Part shown: positions 1 to 7,643 of the stretch, one piece after another
How the letters are laid out: the number at the start of each line of letters is the position of its first letter
Numbering within the stretch: position 1 is the first letter of the stretch
Assembly (NCBI GenBank): GCA_036771375.1
Contig: DAIPHL010000007.1
Location: 1 to 32,230, forward strand
Direction of reading: 5' to 3'
Source of the DNA: DAIPHL01 sp036771375
GTDB lineage: Bacteria; Synergistota; Synergistia; Synergistales; Synergistaceae
DNA: 32,230 nt
Notes under the pieces: generated by a model
The model's input: the letters and a program-made list of their open reading frames with translations, nothing else
Told to the model about the DNA's origin: nothing
The model's database searches: none
Translations under genes and position numbers: made by a program

Positions 1-989
1 GGTCGGCGGGTCGTCAATGCGGCCGAGGAGGTTTCGGAGAGAATGAAGGGATGCGCGAACGCGATGAATCGACCGTCGCTTGCGACCGCGGAGAGTGTCC
101 CGATCGCGCCGATCTCGACATCTCCCCAGGCGAGCGAGGCGCCGATCGCCGCGCCCGGTTTTACGACCGCGCCGTATTGCACCTTCTTCGCCCCGGTCCC
201 GGAGGTGCCTCCGAACGGGATGATCTTTTTGCCCAGGATCTCGCCTATTTTTTCGGACATGCGGGCGGACAGGCCGCCGACGAACAAGCAGCCCTCCCTT
301 TTCCCCGGGGCCGGGGAGATGGGCTCCAGGTCCTCGCTGCTCTCGTCCGTTCCGATGTCGTCCGAGCGGATATCATTCGAGGAGGGCAAAGAGTGATCCC
401 GGGATGCTCCCGGGAGATCGGGGCTCCCTTCTTCAGGGGCCTGTCCGCCCGTTGCAGCGTCTTTTTCCGCCGCTTGGTCCCCGCTTGCCGGAGTCGGGGG
501 TTTTTCCGGTATGATCGGCGCCGGTTCGAACGAGGGGATTCGCTCCGGATTGTCCCAGATCTTCAACATGTCCTCGATCGAGGTGACAAGGCCCATCCTG
601 TGGGTGCTGAAGTCCCAGCCGTAGCCGATCGCTCCGATCAACTTCCCCTTCACGTACACCGGAGAGCCGCTCATGCCGGCGGCGATGCCGCCCGTTTTCT
701 CCGCGGCCTTTCCGTCGACTTTGATCAGGATCAGATTTTTGGGGGACCCCTGTTTCGGGACGACCTCGAGGATCTCCACCGGTATGGAGACGATGTCGAC
801 GCCCTGGAGAACCGTCCGAGCCTCTCCTTTCATGCCGGGTTTCAGCTCGGATACCCGCATGATCGGATCCGTCGGGATAAACGGTTTGGGTCCTCGAGGT
901 TCCGCCCCATATGCACAAAGAGGAAGAAGAACAAGCATCACGCAAAGGCAGATGTAAAAACGCCGGAGTAAGGATTTTTTTTCACCCAC
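1..989 (-). CDS. SpoIVB peptidase S55-domain protein, exported (C-terminus beyond window)
   Basis: About 329 residues are visible, and the frame stays open to the window edge. The GTG start at 989 is chosen because it is followed by a basic stretch and a hydrophobic segment (residues 11-28) ending near AYGA, a good signal peptide. The motif GMSGSPV at residues 105-111 carries the expected serine nucleophile (S109) of the S55 family, followed by the characteristic GKLIGAIGYGW. A Pro/Glu/Ser-rich linker (about residues 150-215) separates this from a second part containing the sequence FAHPF, a candidate catalytic His. In Bacillus SpoIVB the His precedes the Ser; here the Ser block is N-terminal, as in the non-sporulation members of the family. 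It lies 32 bases after prfB on the same strand and is probably cotranscribed. The substrate is unknown. It is likely an envelope protease or protease-like protein. Confidence 0.8.
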   Translation of the reverse strand, partial: MGEKKSLLRRFYICLCVMLVLLPLCAYGAEPRGPKPFIPTDPIMRVSELKPGMKGEARTVLQGVDIVSIPVEILEVVPKQGSPKNLILIKVDGKAAEKTGGIAAGMSGSPVYVKGKLIGAIGYGWDFSTHRMGLVTSIEDMLKIWDNPERIPSFEPAPIIPEKPPTPASGDQAAEKDAATGGQAPEEGSPDLPGASRDHSLPSSNDIRSDDIGTDESSEDLEPISPAPGKREGCLFVGGLSARMSEKIGEILGKKIIPFGGTSGTGAKKVQYGAVVKPGAAIGASLAWGDVEIGAIGTLSAVASDGRFIAFAHPFILSETSSAALTTRR

Positions 990-1021
990 CCGACGGTGTG
1001 GATTCGTTTTTCTCAAAAGGG

Positions 1022-2186
1022 TCAATCCTCCCCTGCGTTTTCGGAGCGATTTGACGCGTCCGGAAGGGCGGCCGCTCCGGCGGGTTGTCCGGTCTTGACG
1101 AAGCGCAGATACGCCATAATCAGTCCGTCGAGGTCTCCATCCAACACGGCTCCGACGTTTCCGACCTCGAGCCCGGATCGGTGGTCCTTGATCAGCTGAA
1201 ATGGTTGCAGTGTATACGAACGAATCTGGCTGCCCCAGGCGATCACCCTTTTTTCGCCCTGGAGAGATTCGATCTGTTCCCGACGTTCTCTCATCGTCCG
1301 TTCGAAGAGTTTCGAGCGCAGAACGTGCATGGCGGTCGCTCTGTTCATGTGTTGTGAACGCTCCACCTGACAGCTCACGACGATTCCGCTCGGTATGTGC
1401 GTGATTCGGACGGCCGAATCCGTCATGTTCACGTGCTGTCCGCCCGCTCCGCTGGAGCGGAAGGTATCCACCCTGAGGTCCTCGGGACGGATTTCCACCT
1501 CGACGCTGTCGGGGAGGACCGGGAGCACTTCGACGGAGGAGAAACTGGTGTGGCGCCTTTTCGCCGAGTCAAAGGGAGAAATCCGTACGAGCCGATGCAC
1601 GCCCTGTTCTCCCTTCAGGTATCCGTAGGCGAAGTCGCCTTTTGCCTCGAAGGTGACGCTCTTGATTCCCGCCTCCTGGTCCCTCTGTTCGTCGAGTATG
1701 CGAACGTCGAAACCGCGGGATTCGCACCAACGGAGGTACATGCGGTAAAGCATATCGCACCAGTCCTGGGAGTCGAGCCCTCCCGCCCCCGCGTGTACGG
1801 TGACGATGGCGTCCGCTTCGTCGTATTCTTCGTCGAGCAGGACGTAGATCTGTCGGGCCTCCACAAATTTAGTGAGTTCGTCGGCTCTTTTGTAAAACTC
1901 CGAAACGAGTTCACGATCCTCCGTCTCCGAGAGAATCTCCACCAGTGTTTCGAGTTCTTCGAGTTCATTCTCGATTTTGCTCCACTCCGCCAGTCTCTCC
2001 TGTGCGGATGCCAGCTCGCGGGAGATGTCTCTTGCGTTCTCTCTCTCCCAGAAACCGGAAACGAGCGTGAGCTCGGTCAGTTCTTTCGATTTCGATTCCA
2101 GCCCAGACAGGTCAAAGACTGTCACGCAACTCGTCAATCGACGAGCGCAGGTTGGAGATGACCGTACCTATCGGTAAGTTCACCAT
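1022..2186 (-). CDS. prfB: Peptide chain release factor 2, expressed by programmed +1 frameshift
   Basis: RF2 terminates translation at UGA and UAA. The zero frame starts at ATG 2186 behind an AGGGAGGGG ribosome site and runs 24 codons to CTT (2117-2115), then in-frame TGA (2114-2112). Skipping one T resumes at GAC (2113-2111) and continues to the stop at 1022, giving 387 residues. CTT-TGA-C is the classical RF2 autoregulatory slippery site. In the merged protein the stop-codon-recognition SPF tripeptide is at about 203-205 and the peptidyl-hydrolysis GGQ at about 248-250, nearly the same as E. coli. The C-terminus carries an Ala/Asp-rich extension. No purine-rich internal Shine-Dalgarno is visible before the slip site (TTG CGT GAC AGT CTT), unlike E. 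coli. The S55-domain gene follows closely. Confidence 0.97.
2112..2120 (-). promoter_or_regulatory. prfB +1 frameshift site
   Basis: On the minus strand the bases read AGT CTT TGA C. The CTT codon pairs with a tRNA-Leu that can slip onto TTT, moving the reading frame past the UGA. Low RF2 favours the slip, so RF2 controls its own synthesis. The upstream frame encodes MVNLPIGTVISNLRSSIDEL and then RDSL. The downstream frame starts DLSGLESKSKEL, the usual RF2 sequence after the shift. Confidence 0.95.
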
Positions 2187-2218
2187 CGCGACCCCTCCCT
2201 ACGATAAAAACACTCCTC

Positions 2219-2224
2219 ATTATA
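2219..2224 (-). promoter_or_regulatory. Possible -10 element of prfB
   Basis: TATAAT on the minus strand, 32 bases before the prfB ATG. No convincing -35 hexamer is present at the normal distance, so this rests on the perfect -10 and its position only. Confidence 0.3.
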
Positions 2225-2310
2225 CTATACGCGTAAAGCGAGTGGGCCGCCGGACGTCACCTATATGATAAAATGTTTTTTCAAAAGGGGGACATTCGCC
2301 GGGAAAAGGG

Positions 2311-2967
2311 GTGGAGGCCGTTGCGACGCTTTCCTTTTTCGTTCTCGTTTTCATCGGTCTGGTCGCGGTCGTGAAGCGGCGGTACTCTTTGCGCCCGTTT
2401 CGCGAGGACGACAGAGAGCGGGTCTTTCTCTGGCGCAACTCGGACTTTGTCGCCGGAAGCTCGTTTACGCGAAACATCTCGTGGGAGGATCATTCGAGGT
2501 GGTTCGACGAACAGCTTCTCGGGCGGGGACGGCACAACTATGTCTTCGAACACAACGACACCCCGGCGGGAGTGATCGCGCACGATCCAGACCCCCGGAG
2601 CGGTGTTTCCGTGTTCGGCATGTACCTTGGCAGAGGAGGAGTCCCTCACGGTGGGAAAATGCTGGGGCTTCTCACGTTGGAATCGGGCTTCGCCGTTTTA
2701 AAGGCGGGAAAGATCCTGGGGAAGGTCCTGGGCAGCAACGAAAGAGCCCTGAGACTGTATGCTTTTCTGAATTACGAGGTGGAGGACGTCTTACGCGGAG
2801 GTGCGATCGTGGACGGGCGGAGGGAGGACGTCGTGCTGGTCTGTATGCTCGCGAAAAGGTGGGCCGAGATTCGGGAGTGCGTGATAAAAAAAATCGTCGG
2901 AGTGGAAGCGGGATACGAAATATGCTACGACGACGGAAATTTTGCCACGACCTTTTATAAAAATTGA
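2311..2967 (+). CDS. Membrane-anchored GNAT-family N-acetyltransferase (PseH-like)
   Basis: 218 residues with a GTG start preceded by GGGAAAAGGG. Residues 4-21 form a hydrophobic helix followed by KRR, so the enzyme is probably tethered to the inner face of the membrane. After it comes RYSLRPFREDDRERVFLWRN, the entry to a GNAT fold, then the ISWEDHSRWF pattern typical of nucleotide-amino-sugar acetyltransferases such as PseH and of related ribosomal-type GNATs. The acetyl-CoA-binding region (about 115-160) is recognisable by position only. The N-terminal membrane helix is unusual for this family. The stop codon overlaps the most upstream possible start of the next, pseudopilin-like gene, so the three plus-strand genes here are probably one operon. 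The substrate is unknown; a surface sugar or pilin glycan is a guess from context. Confidence 0.7.
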   Translation: MEAVATLSFFVLVFIGLVAVVKRRYSLRPFREDDRERVFLWRNSDFVAGSSFTRNISWEDHSRWFDEQLLGRGRHNYVFEHNDTPAGVIAHDPDPRSGVSVFGMYLGRGGVPHGGKMLGLLTLESGFAVLKAGKILGKVLGSNERALRLYAFLNYEVEDVLRGGAIVDGRREDVVLVCMLAKRWAEIRECVIKKIVGVEAGYEICYDDGNFATTFYKN

Positions 2968-2981
2968 CGGAGGCGATTCTT

Positions 2982-3356
2982 TTGTTTTTCACGGCATCCA
3001 TGGACCGGAAGGAGGCTCGCTTTTTCTCGTGGTTTTCCTCTCTTCCGGGGAGCTTCAAGGGTCGAAAGCGACCGGGATGGGTCTTTGTGGAGATTCTCAT
3101 CTCCTGCGGCATCGCCCTTTTCGTCGTGTTGGGCGCCCTCGACGTGATGTCCTCCTTGCTGCGTCATGCGGCCGTGATGGACGAACGCCTGAGCGATCGC
3201 CTCGCACTTTCGTCTCGTCTGGAGGAGCTCAACGCGGGGAAGGCGATTGCCTTTTCGGGCGGAACGCCTCCGTTCGCCGACGTATCCCTGCCTGTTTCGG
3301 TGGGGGGTACGATGCACGAACTGACCTGGCGCGCATGGAAAATGGACGGGAAGTAG
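2982..3356 (+). CDS. Type II/IV pseudopilin-like protein with prepilin cleavage motif
   Basis: About 124 residues from a TTG start at 2982, chosen because GGAGG lies 8 bases upstream. TTG 2964 and ATG 3000 are alternatives. Residues 28-33 read GRKRPG|W and Glu is at +5 after the expected prepilin-peptidase cut, followed by a long hydrophobic helix (ILISCGIALFVVLGAL). This is the class III signal of type IV pilins and type II secretion pseudopilins, though Trp replaces the usual Phe at +1. The leader of about 32 residues is long. The mature part is short (about 92 residues), similar to minor pseudopilins of the PilV/GspI type. It probably joins a pilus or secretion fibre. No pilus assembly genes are in the window. 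Confidence 0.68.
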   Translation: MFFTASMDRKEARFFSWFSSLPGSFKGRKRPGWVFVEILISCGIALFVVLGALDVMSSLLRHAAVMDERLSDRLALSSRLEELNAGKAIAFSGGTPPFADVSLPVSVGGTMHELTWRAWKMDGK

Positions 3357-3916
3357 AACCCCGCGGTGCGCGCAGGGCTTTTTATCTGCCCGTCATCGCC
3401 GTTGTAACTCTTCTGGTTTCGGCGCTTGTCGGAGCGATGGCGCTGACATCCTCCACTTTCCTTCTCTCCGGCGTTTTTTCCCTGTCCCATCATGAATCCT
3501 CCACGATCGCGCAGATCGGCTTGAAGCGGGCCGAGGACTGGTTGATCGCATCCGTCCGAAGCGGAGACGTCCCTCTCGGGCGAGGCGTGGGGACGACCCC
3601 CGAGGAACGGATTGCGGCGTGCAATGCTTCGGGGGCGAGCGTCTCGTGGAACGAATCCTTTGCGGGGCTTGACGTCGCTCTCTACGTCGCGGACGCGGAG
3701 TATGGGAGCGGACTGTTCGCTCCGGGCGCTTCGGGAATCCCCAGGATACCCGAGCGCCTTTCTCCCGGCTTGCGCCGGCGCTGTTATTTTTTGCGCAGCC
3801 GGGTCGTCGAGACGAAGACATCGTTTTCCCTTGCATGCGAAGAGCTCCTCGCCCTCGATATCGAGGGTTCGGGAAAGCTGGCGAGAGTCACGCGGTTGTT
3901 CTACAGGACGAAATGA
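3335..3916 (+). CDS. Hypothetical membrane protein, minor-pilin (PilX-like) candidate
   Basis: 193 residues starting at ATG 3335, which overlaps the end of the previous gene by 22 bases in another frame, so translation is likely coupled. No clear ribosome site is seen. Residues 18-45 are a hydrophobic helix (LPVIAVVTLLVSALVGAMAL) after a basic stretch (RGARRAF). The rest is soluble and contains three Cys residues. There is no Gly-Phe-x3-Glu prepilin motif, so processing by prepilin peptidase is doubtful. PilX-like minor pilin partners often follow a PilV-like gene and have weak motifs, which is the reason for the suggested role. I do not recognise a specific family. Confidence 0.6.
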   Translation: MENGREVEPRGARRAFYLPVIAVVTLLVSALVGAMALTSSTFLLSGVFSLSHHESSTIAQIGLKRAEDWLIASVRSGDVPLGRGVGTTPEERIAACNASGASVSWNESFAGLDVALYVADAEYGSGLFAPGASGIPRIPERLSPGLRRRCYFLRSRVVETKTSFSLACEELLALDIEGSGKLARVTRLFYRTK

Positions 3917-4181
3917 GCCCTGGTCGCTGTTTATTAAGTAGTTTTGCCTAGCCTTTATTCTACTTCACGTATATGATTTCCTCAGGTCATGGTTATCGAG
4001 AATGATTTCAATCTTGGGGGCCGTGACGGATGAAAATTCCTAATCCTTTTTCCAGAGGCCGTGTTGTGGCCTTCGGAGCCGAGGCGACAGGTCATAGTGA
4101 TTGCTTATCCGTTCTAGGGGATGAGTCTTGTTGTCGCGCTCGGAGAGGAGCGCGATTTTTTTGTTTTCGGGAGGCCGTGCT
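3917..4181 (+). promoter_or_regulatory. Structured leader region before the hydrogenase-regulator gene
   Basis: 265 bases without a gene. At 4104-4125 CTTATCC pairs with GGATGAG around an 8-base loop, and GAGGCC/GGCCTT can pair near 4057-4077. The region ends in an intrinsic terminator. I could not match it to a riboswitch class from memory. It may be a regulatory leader for the 4182 gene or just the 3' end of the upstream operon. Confidence 0.35.
4135..4162 (+). terminator. Intrinsic terminator directly before the TM1266-type gene
   Basis: CGCGCTC (4135-4141) pairs perfectly with GAGCGCG (4148-4154) around a 6-base loop, followed after one A by seven T residues (4156-4162). The ribosome site GGGAGG of the next gene begins about 7 bases later, too close for a separate promoter between them, so transcription of that gene must read through or start within the hairpin region. 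Confidence 0.75.
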
Positions 4182-4430
4182 ATGAGGAGAATTGCCTTTA
4201 TCGGCGCGATTCTGGAGGATCCGGAGGGTTCGCAACAGGAGTTCAATTCGGTGGTGTCGTCTTTCAAGTCGATTGTGCGCAGCCGTTCGGGAAGTCCTTT
4301 CCCCGAGGGGGTTGCCGTCGTCTCTCTCGTCGTGATGGGGGAGATCGACCGGATCAACGCCTTGACCGGAAGGCTCGGACAGATTCCGAACGTGCAGGTC
4401 AAGAGCGCCATTTCAAAAAAAGAGCTGTAA
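4182..4430 (+). CDS. TM1266-type iron-only hydrogenase system regulator (ACT-like/NikR C-terminal-like)
   Basis: 82 residues from ATG 4182 with GGGAGG 7 bases upstream. The pattern RRIAFIGAILED at the N-terminus, VAVVSLVVMGEIDRINALTG in the middle and LGQIPNVQVKSA near the end is that of the TM1266 family, small ACT/ferredoxin-like-fold proteins found with [FeFe]-hydrogenase maturation genes in anaerobes. They are presumed to sense a ligand or to regulate, but a mechanism is not established. It lies 48 bases upstream of hydG on the same strand, the classic context. An intrinsic terminator sits immediately before its ribosome site, so its expression may be controlled by attenuation. Confidence 0.88.
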   Translation: MRRIAFIGAILEDPEGSQQEFNSVVSSFKSIVRSRSGSPFPEGVAVVSLVVMGEIDRINALTGRLGQIPNVQVKSAISKKEL

Positions 4431-4478
4431 CGTCGTCTTTACTGCCTTTTGTACGGAAGAAATCGGGGAGGGATTGCA

Positions 4479-5855
4479 GTGAACATGAGAATCGATGCTG
4501 CCAAAGTGGAAAAGATGCTGGCGGACGCCAGGGGGACGAGCCGCGAAAAGCTCGATCGGATTCTGGATCGCGCCGAGGGCTTCAAGGGTCTTGCTCCAGA
4601 GGAGGTCGCGGCTCTTCTGGTGATGGACTCGAAGGAGCATCTCGAACGCATGTTCCGCATCGCCGGAAAGATCAAGGAGGAGATTTACGGCGAGCGGGTC
4701 GTCATGTTCGCGCCTCTTTACGTCAGTGATTATTGCGTCAACAAGTGCAAGTACTGTGGTTACAAATGCGACAACAAGTTCCAGAGGAGGAAGCTCTCCC
4801 TCGACGAAGTCCGTACGGAAGCGGAGATTCTCGAGCGTATGGGACACAAGAGACTGGCGTTGGAGTGCGGGGAAGACCCGGTAAACTGTCCGATCGAATA
4901 TGTTCTCGATGTGATAAAGACCCTTTACGACATGAAGGTGGACTCCGGAGAGATCCGGCGGGTCAACGTCAACATCGCTGCCACGACCGAAGAGAACTAT
5001 AGAAAACTTCACGACATCGGCATCGGGACGTACATCCTCTTCCAGGAGACGTATCACGAACCTACGTACAAAAGAGTTCACGAAGCCGGTCCCAAAAGGA
5101 ACTTCGAATATCATCTGACGGCTTTCGACCGGGCGATGAAGGCGGGAATCGACGATGTCGGAGCCGGCGTCCTGTTCGGTCTTTACGAGCCCAACTTCGA
5201 GGTCCTCTGCCTCATGCTTCACAACCGGCATCTGGAGAAAACATACGGGGCGGGGTTTCACACCATCTCGGTGCCCCGCCTCTGCAAGGCGCCCGGCATG
5301 GATATGTCGGAGTACGAACATATTCTGACCGACGACGAGTTCAAGAGAATCGTCGCCACGATCCGTCTCGCGGTTCCGTATACGGGAATGATCATCTCCA
5401 CGCGTGAGTCGGCCGAGATGCGCAAGGAGCTGATTCGTATGGGAATTTCCCAGATCAGCGGAGGTTCCAGCGTCGAGGTCGGCGGCTATGCGAACCGGGA
5501 GGAGAGCGGAGAGCAGTTCGAGGTCTCGGACAACCGCAGCGCCATGGACATCATGCGGTGGCTCATGGACGAGGATCTCGTCCCCAGCTTCTGTACCGCC
5601 TGTTATCGAAAGGGGCGCACCGGGGATCGTTTCATGTCGCTCGCAAAGTCGGGCAACATAAAGAACGTGTGTCTGCCGAACGCTCTGATGACCCTCTGCG
5701 AGTACATGATGGACTACGGTGACGAGGCCTTCAGAAAACAGGCGAACGAGCTCATTTGCAGGCACATGCCGAAGATCGGAAACGACGAGATGCGCTCGCT
5801 CACCGCGGCCAATATAGAGAAGATCAAGAAGGGGGAACGGGATCTTTTCGTATAA
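4479..5855 (+). CDS. hydG: [FeFe]-hydrogenase H-cluster radical SAM maturase HydG (tyrosine lyase)
   Basis: HydG cleaves tyrosine to p-cresol and dehydroglycine and delivers the CO and CN ligands of the H-cluster iron site. The protein has 458 residues from GTG 4479, preferred over ATG 4485 because GGGGAGGG lies 6 bases before it. The radical-SAM cluster motif C-x3-C-x2-C is at C86, C90 and C93 (DYCVNKCKYCGY). The HydG-specific second cluster motif C-x2-C-x22-C is at C372, C375 and C398, so both iron-sulfur sites are intact. Length matches the family. It follows the TM1266-type gene. HydE, HydF and the hydrogenase itself are not in the window and must be elsewhere. Confidence 0.97.
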   Translation: MNMRIDAAKVEKMLADARGTSREKLDRILDRAEGFKGLAPEEVAALLVMDSKEHLERMFRIAGKIKEEIYGERVVMFAPLYVSDYCVNKCKYCGYKCDNKFQRRKLSLDEVRTEAEILERMGHKRLALECGEDPVNCPIEYVLDVIKTLYDMKVDSGEIRRVNVNIAATTEENYRKLHDIGIGTYILFQETYHEPTYKRVHEAGPKRNFEYHLTAFDRAMKAGIDDVGAGVLFGLYEPNFEVLCLMLHNRHLEKTYGAGFHTISVPRLCKAPGMDMSEYEHILTDDEFKRIVATIRLAVPYTGMIISTRESAEMRKELIRMGISQISGGSSVEVGGYANREESGEQFEVSDNRSAMDIMRWLMDEDLVPSFCTACYRKGRTGDRFMSLAKSGNIKNVCLPNALMTLCEYMMDYGDEAFRKQANELICRHMPKIGNDEMRSLTAANIEKIKKGERDLFV

Positions 5856-5965
5856 ATTGCCCCTCGTTTCGCAAAATCGTCCGACGATGTGTTACACTTG
5901 ATTCGTGGTCCAATCGCACGCATCGTTTTGTGTTTTTCAATCACGATCGAAACGGAGGGGTAGTC

Positions 5966-6289
5966 ATGAGCAAGGCGGAGTTCGAAAATGTGAAACTCGT
6001 CGCAAAGGCGAACGTGTACGAAGGCGGCAAGGTGTTGAGCCATACCTTCTATGTGCCTGACGGGGGTCGTAAGACACTGGGGATCGGCTTCCCGGGCGAT
6101 TACGAATTCGGGACCGGGGACGCCGAGGTGATGGAGGTCATCGCGGGAACGCTCGAGGTGATCCTCCCCGGCAAAAAGGACTGGGAGAGATACGGCGTCG
6201 GAACGTCCTTCGACATTCCCGCCAACAGCAAGTTTCGCATGCGTTGCTCCGAGATGTCGGAGTGGATTTGTTCGTACATAAAGGCTTGA
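5966..6289 (+). CDS. ppnP: Pyrimidine/purine nucleoside phosphorylase (PpnP/YaiE family)
   Basis: 107 residues from ATG 5966, with GGAGGGG 6 bases upstream. This is a small cupin of the DUF1255 type. E. coli PpnP (about 94 residues) phosphorolyses a wide range of nucleosides to base and ribose-1-phosphate in the cytosol. The family pattern is clear: FENVKLVAKANVYEGGKV at the start, RKTLGIGFPGDYEF, then EVMEVIAGTLEVILPG and the terminal FDIPANSKFRMR. The F420-ligase-like gene starts 14 bases after its stop and is presumably cotranscribed, though no functional link is obvious. Confidence 0.93.
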   Translation: MSKAEFENVKLVAKANVYEGGKVLSHTFYVPDGGRKTLGIGFPGDYEFGTGDAEVMEVIAGTLEVILPGKKDWERYGVGTSFDIPANSKFRMRCSEMSEWICSYIKA

Positions 6290-6303
6290 CGGAGATCACA
6301 AAA

Positions 6304-7485
6304 ATGCGCCTCACAGGAACCGTATCCCGAGGAATCCGCCTGCCCGTGCTTGTGGAGGGTGACGATCTGGTCTCCATCGTCGTCGACAGCGTCGTGAAAG
6401 CCTCTGCGTCGTCGTACGAACCGTTTACGATCCGGGACCGGGATGTGATCGGTGTGACCGAATCGCTGCTGGCACGCACGCAGGGCAACTACGTCTCCAC
6501 CTCCGATATCGCTGCGGATATCGAGCGCCGGTTCCCGTCGGGCGACCTCGCGGTGCTCTTTCCGATCATGAGCCGCAACAGATTCTATCCGCTTTTAAAG
6601 GGCATCGTGGCCGGAACGCGTGGAAAGGTCCATATCTTCTTCTCGTACCCGAACGACGAAGTCGGCAATCAGCTGATCGAACCGCTGGCCTTTTATCGAA
6701 AGGGCCCATCGCTTCCGGCGCATTCGTTTGACGAAAACGTGTATTATTCGCACTTCGGGGGGTACGAGCATCCCTTTACCGGGGTGGACTATGTCGAGCT
6801 CTACAAGAGCATAGACCCGGAGAAAATCGTCTGTCATTTCACGAATGATCCGCTCTATGCGCTTGTGTTCGCCAAGAGCGTGCTGGTCGCGAGCATTCAC
6901 CTTCGGGCCCTGCACAAAGAGATACTGAAGGACGCCGGTGCCTTCGTGATCGGCTTGGACGACGTCTGCTCGGAGCCCCTTCGCGCTTCGCAGGGGTACA
7001 ACGCCCAGTATGGCCTGTTGGGGTCGAACTACACGAGCGACGAAAAGATAAAGCTCTTTCCCCGGGATTCGGATGTCTTCGTCCTGGCCGTGCAGAAGGC
7101 CATGGAGGAGAGGACGGGGAAGAAGGTGGAGGTTCTGGTCTATGGCGATGGAGCCTTCAAAGACCCGGTCTGCGGAATCTGGGAGTTGGCCGATCCGGTC
7201 GTCTCTCCGGCCTTTACCGAAGGGCTTCGAGGCACTCCGAAGGAGATCAAGCTGAAGTACATCGCCGACACCAGCACCGATGGCTGCGACAGAACCGCCG
7301 CGGTCATCGAGGCGATCAAAAACAAGGGAGAGCTTGAAAAGTCGGGCAAGATGTCGCTCGGCACCACCCCAAGACAGCTCTCCGACTTGGTCGGTTCTCT
7401 CTGCGATCTGACCTCCGGTTCGGGAGACAAGGGCACACCGGTCATCCACATCTCCGGTTACTTCAGCAGCTACGCGGACGAGTAG
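6304..7485 (+). CDS. Coenzyme F420-0:L-glutamate ligase-like protein
   Basis: 393 residues from ATG 6304, with ACGGAG about 8 bases upstream. True CofE adds gamma-linked glutamates to F420-0 using GTP. This longer form, widespread in bacteria that lack F420, begins TGTVSRGIRLPVLVEGDDLV and contains RDVIGVTESLLARTQGNYV, FPIMSRNRF, SYPNDEVGN, LFPRDSDVF, YGDGAFKDPV, ELADPVVSPA and the terminal DLTSGSGDKGTPV. I recognise the family well, but no F420 biosynthesis gene is present here, so the real substrate may be another acid accepting glutamate. The gene follows ppnP at 14 bases and is closed by a strong hairpin. Confidence 0.88.
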   Translation: MRLTGTVSRGIRLPVLVEGDDLVSIVVDSVVKASASSYEPFTIRDRDVIGVTESLLARTQGNYVSTSDIAADIERRFPSGDLAVLFPIMSRNRFYPLLKGIVAGTRGKVHIFFSYPNDEVGNQLIEPLAFYRKGPSLPAHSFDENVYYSHFGGYEHPFTGVDYVELYKSIDPEKIVCHFTNDPLYALVFAKSVLVASIHLRALHKEILKDAGAFVIGLDDVCSEPLRASQGYNAQYGLLGSNYTSDEKIKLFPRDSDVFVLAVQKAMEERTGKKVEVLVYGDGAFKDPVCGIWELADPVVSPAFTEGLRGTPKEIKLKYIADTSTDGCDRTAAVIEAIKNKGELEKSGKMSLGTTPRQLSDLVGSLCDLTSGSGDKGTPVIHISGYFSSYADE

Positions 7486-7538
7486 GCCGAGACCCTGAAG
7501 GGCAGCGGATAGTCACGGAGATGTAAATGCGTGAGATT

Positions 7539-7597
7539 CGACGACCCGCCGTCTTTCCGTACGGAGAGATGGCGGGTCGTCGTCATGAGTCTTTTTT
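7539..7597 (+). terminator. Strong terminator hairpin between convergent operons
   Basis: A 12-base perfect stem, CGACGACCCGCC (7539-7550) with GGCGGGTCGTCG (7571-7582), has a self-complementary interior (TCCGTACGGA). A T-rich tail with six T residues begins at 7592. It ends the plus-strand ppnP operon and may also block read-through from the opposing TRAP operon. Confidence 0.8.
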
Positions 7598-7643
7598 GAT
7601 TTTTCCGCGTTCCTCCGTGAGAGAGTCGGCGTCGTACGGTGTC

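Noticed and set aside
51..971. Long plus-strand open frame opposite the S55 gene
   Set aside because: It has a skewed Arg/Asp composition typical of antisense frames in GC-rich DNA; the minus strand has a signal peptide and the S55 motif.
3917..4181. Match to a known riboswitch class
   Set aside because: No core motif of FMN, TPP, SAM-I, cobalamin, Moco or fluoride riboswitches could be recognised by eye.
4413..5765. 450-residue minus-strand frame across hydG
   Set aside because: Shadow of hydG, whose iron-sulfur motifs are intact on the plus strand.
7539..7582. Palindrome as an insertion-sequence end or attachment site
   Set aside because: It lies between convergent genes and has a T-run, so a terminator is a sufficient explanation; no transposase or target duplication is visible.
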